Shown here: positions 62,448-64,000 of the stretch, one piece after another
Position numbering within the stretch: position 1 is the stretch's first letter
Layout of the letters: the number at the start of each line of letters is the position of its first letter
From: Cephalotus follicularis
Lineage: Eukaryota; Streptophyta; Magnoliopsida; Oxalidales; Cephalotaceae
Assembly (NCBI GenBank): GCA_001972305.1
Contig: BDDD01000174.1
Coordinates: 368,331-432,330, forward strand
DNA: 64,000 bases
Reading direction: 5' to 3'
Made by a program: the position numbers and the translations under genes
The notes under the pieces: model-generated
Told to the model about the DNA's origin: nothing
The model's database searches: none
What the model saw: only the letters and a program-made list of their open reading frames with translations

Positions 62448-64000
62448 TGTAATGTACTGAATCACCATTCAATGTATTATTGTAATTCCGTTGTAATTTT
62501 ATGATCAATTAATGAAGATTATCGGTTTCCAGTTTGTAATGTAGAATTTTGAGTGAAAAGAACTAAGGATTGTTGTGGTGAGTTGAAAATAAGGAAAAAG
62601 ACGCTTGAGCATCGACACCAAGAGATAGCGTCAACGCCAAGAACTAGAACGCCATGCTTAAGGCTTCTTGCCTTTAGGTGTTCACGCTAAGAGATAGTGT
62701 CGACACCAAGTAATAGAGTATCACGTTTAAGGCTCCTTGCCTTAAGGCGTTGACACCAAGAGAAAGCGTCGACGCCCATCGTTTGTGAACTAAAGACACA
62801 TACACGGTACATCGACGCGCTTCAGTCTTGAAGAGCAATGCGTTAACATGGTTCGTGGAACCTGTTAGCGTTGAGGAGGATAGTCAATGCGTTGATGCAT
62901 ATCCTAGTACGTTGACGCCTAAACGTGACAACAGATAAGTTAAGGCACCGACAGAAGACGCGCTAAGGATAGATGTCACCCACTAGTCGGGCGCCTTGTC
63001 ATTCTAGAGGTAGCGTGTTAAACATGGAACCAGTTCCCCATGCCTACAACTGCAGAAAGTGGGAAAGAGTGAGAGGCATGTGCGTGTGTCAGGCAGGCAG
63101 AGTGAGAAGAGAGAGTGAGAGATATGGTTTCCCCATAAAGCACGCTTCTCTTCTTTGTCTTCAACCTGCGCCTGAGAAAGAGAAAGAAAACAAAGGGAAA
63201 CAGGAGAGGAAAGGAGAAAGAGAGAACCACATTTCTCCATACTTGAACCAGAGATAGAGGAGTGGAAGCTCGGTCTAGGAATGGAGTCGAGCTGGATTTG
63301 GAGTTTCTATACAAGACTTGGAAGCTCATAGGCGCTTCGGGTCTGTGATCTTGAATAGGTGGACAACGATTCCTAACTTATATGAGGTAGGGATTATATA
63401 ACTACATTTTGACCTTAATTATAATGGATGCATGAATGGTTGATTGTGATTTGAGCATGTGAGTTTCCATTAATGGATGAACTGTTATTCATGTCTGACT
63501 TGAGAATGGAAATGGATTGAGTTTCATGTGTTGTTATGCTCGGTTTCACTGGTTTAAGCCATTGTTGTGCTTTGAAATGAAGAAGACGATGTCTGGTTTC
63601 ACTGGACCGTCGACGCTTAGAGGAAAAGAGTCGACGCCTTGGACTGTTATGCGAGGAAATGGATGTTTGGTTCATTGAACAGTTGACGTTTAGAGAAAAA
63701 GCGTTGACACCTTGGCCTGTAATGTGAGGAGGAAGATGCTTTAAGCGTCAACGCCAAGAGGTAAACGTTGAAGCCTAAGGTTCCTACCTTAAAGCATCGA
63801 CGCCCAAAGAGATGAACGTTGATGCCTAGAAGGTTTGTCATAAACGTTGTTCTCCATAAACGTTGACGCCTAGAGGGTATGTGCTGATGTCTAAGAGGAC
63901 TGTCATGCACGTTGACGTCTAGAGGTCATATGTTGACTGCCATGCACGTCGATGCCTAGAGAGTACACATTGACGCCAAAAGGGTCTGTTTTTATTTTGA
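62448..64000 (+). repeat. LTR D, second copy (3' LTR), incomplete at window end
   Basis: Starts TGTAATGTACTGAATCACC after the polypurine tract and continues to the last base. Two palindrome-rich stretches (about 62610-62920 and 63598-63990) lie in it. Frames inside (for example 62973-63257) have counterparts in copy 1 but are low-complexity Arg/Glu and not called. Confidence 0.82.
63598..63990. repeat. GTCGACGCC / GTTGACGCC array in LTR D
   Basis: About fourteen units such as GAGTCGACGCCTTGG, GCGTCAACGCCAAGAGG, ACGTTGACGCCTAGAGG and CGTCGATGCCTAGAG, spaced 20-40 bp. The central CG is often replaced by TG or CA, as expected from deamination of methylated CpG. Confidence 0.88.

Larger units (their letters stand above)
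60545..64000 (+). mobile_element. D: heavily deleted chromovirus, LTR - integrase fragment - LTR, runs off the window
   Basis: Two copies of one LTR start (TGTAATGT[C/A]..ACCATTCAATGTATTATTG at 60545 and 62448) bracket about 1.1 kb of integrase. The first LTR copy is cut at about 61320. The second continues beyond 64000. The polypurine tract TGGGGAAGGGAGAT precedes the second. Gag, protease, RT and RNase H are absent. Confidence 0.8.

Noticed and set aside
26600-64000. Regularly recurring GTCGAC units look superficially like a CRISPR array
   Set aside because: Units are 10-18 bp, diverged, unevenly spaced and inside plant LTRs. There are no constant-length spacers and no cas genes.

Overview
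This is nuclear DNA from a flowering plant, very probably a eudicot. It holds one recognisable host gene, with plant introns and a match to a lignan-pathway reductase, set in a dense mass of LTR retrotransposons (Ty1/copia and Ty3/gypsy chromovirus, Tat and Athila lineages). I cannot name the species. I saw no rRNA, tRNA or bacterial-type operons.

Left third (1-23.8 kb). A pinoresinol-lariciresinol reductase gene (PLR) starts at 1735 and ends at 22658. Its four exons (1735-2064, 2200-2440, 22085-22288, 22495-22658) join in frame to 312 codons plus a stop. Intron 2 has grown from about 0.64 kb to 19.6 kb through a three-level nest. A Ty1/copia element (T1, 2682-21682, minus, target duplication TATCA) had one LTR split by a chromodomain-type Ty3/gypsy element (T2, 3129-17009, minus, duplication TCGAC/TCAAC). 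The integrase gene of T2 was then split by a young, internally deleted copia element (T3, 7211-10137, plus, duplication CAACT). LTR divergence judged by eye falls in the same order as the nesting.

Middle (23.8-43 kb). Several degraded chromovirus-like gypsy copies lie here. A is a minus-strand copy with a 2.56-kb LTR at 25313-27874. Next to it is an oppositely oriented LTR fragment (30517-30940). B is a plus-strand copy (30941-37275) whose integrase is interrupted by a 2046-bp solo LTR with a perfect GAAGG duplication. Fragments that may be the two ends of one more LTR lie at 23766-25312 and 37276-37536. A Tat-type gag remnant follows (37537-38721), then about 3.3 kb of AT-rich DNA without genes, then an 847-bp hAT-like DNA transposon (42060-42906).

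Right third (43-64 kb). A Tat-lineage gypsy element (43111 to about 52815, minus) carries gag-pol with an extra RNase H. It also has an antisense additional ORF with its own TATA box and poly(A) signal, and a repeat-rich spacer. It meets head-to-head a truncated Athila-lineage element (about 52815-58494, plus). The window ends in chromovirus LTRs flanking a deleted integrase fragment (58495-64000).

A motif recurs across the elements: short palindromes cored on GTCGAC or ATCGAT form loose arrays in the LTRs of at least seven separate elements from copia, chromovirus and Athila lineages. I regard this as the least explained signal in the window.
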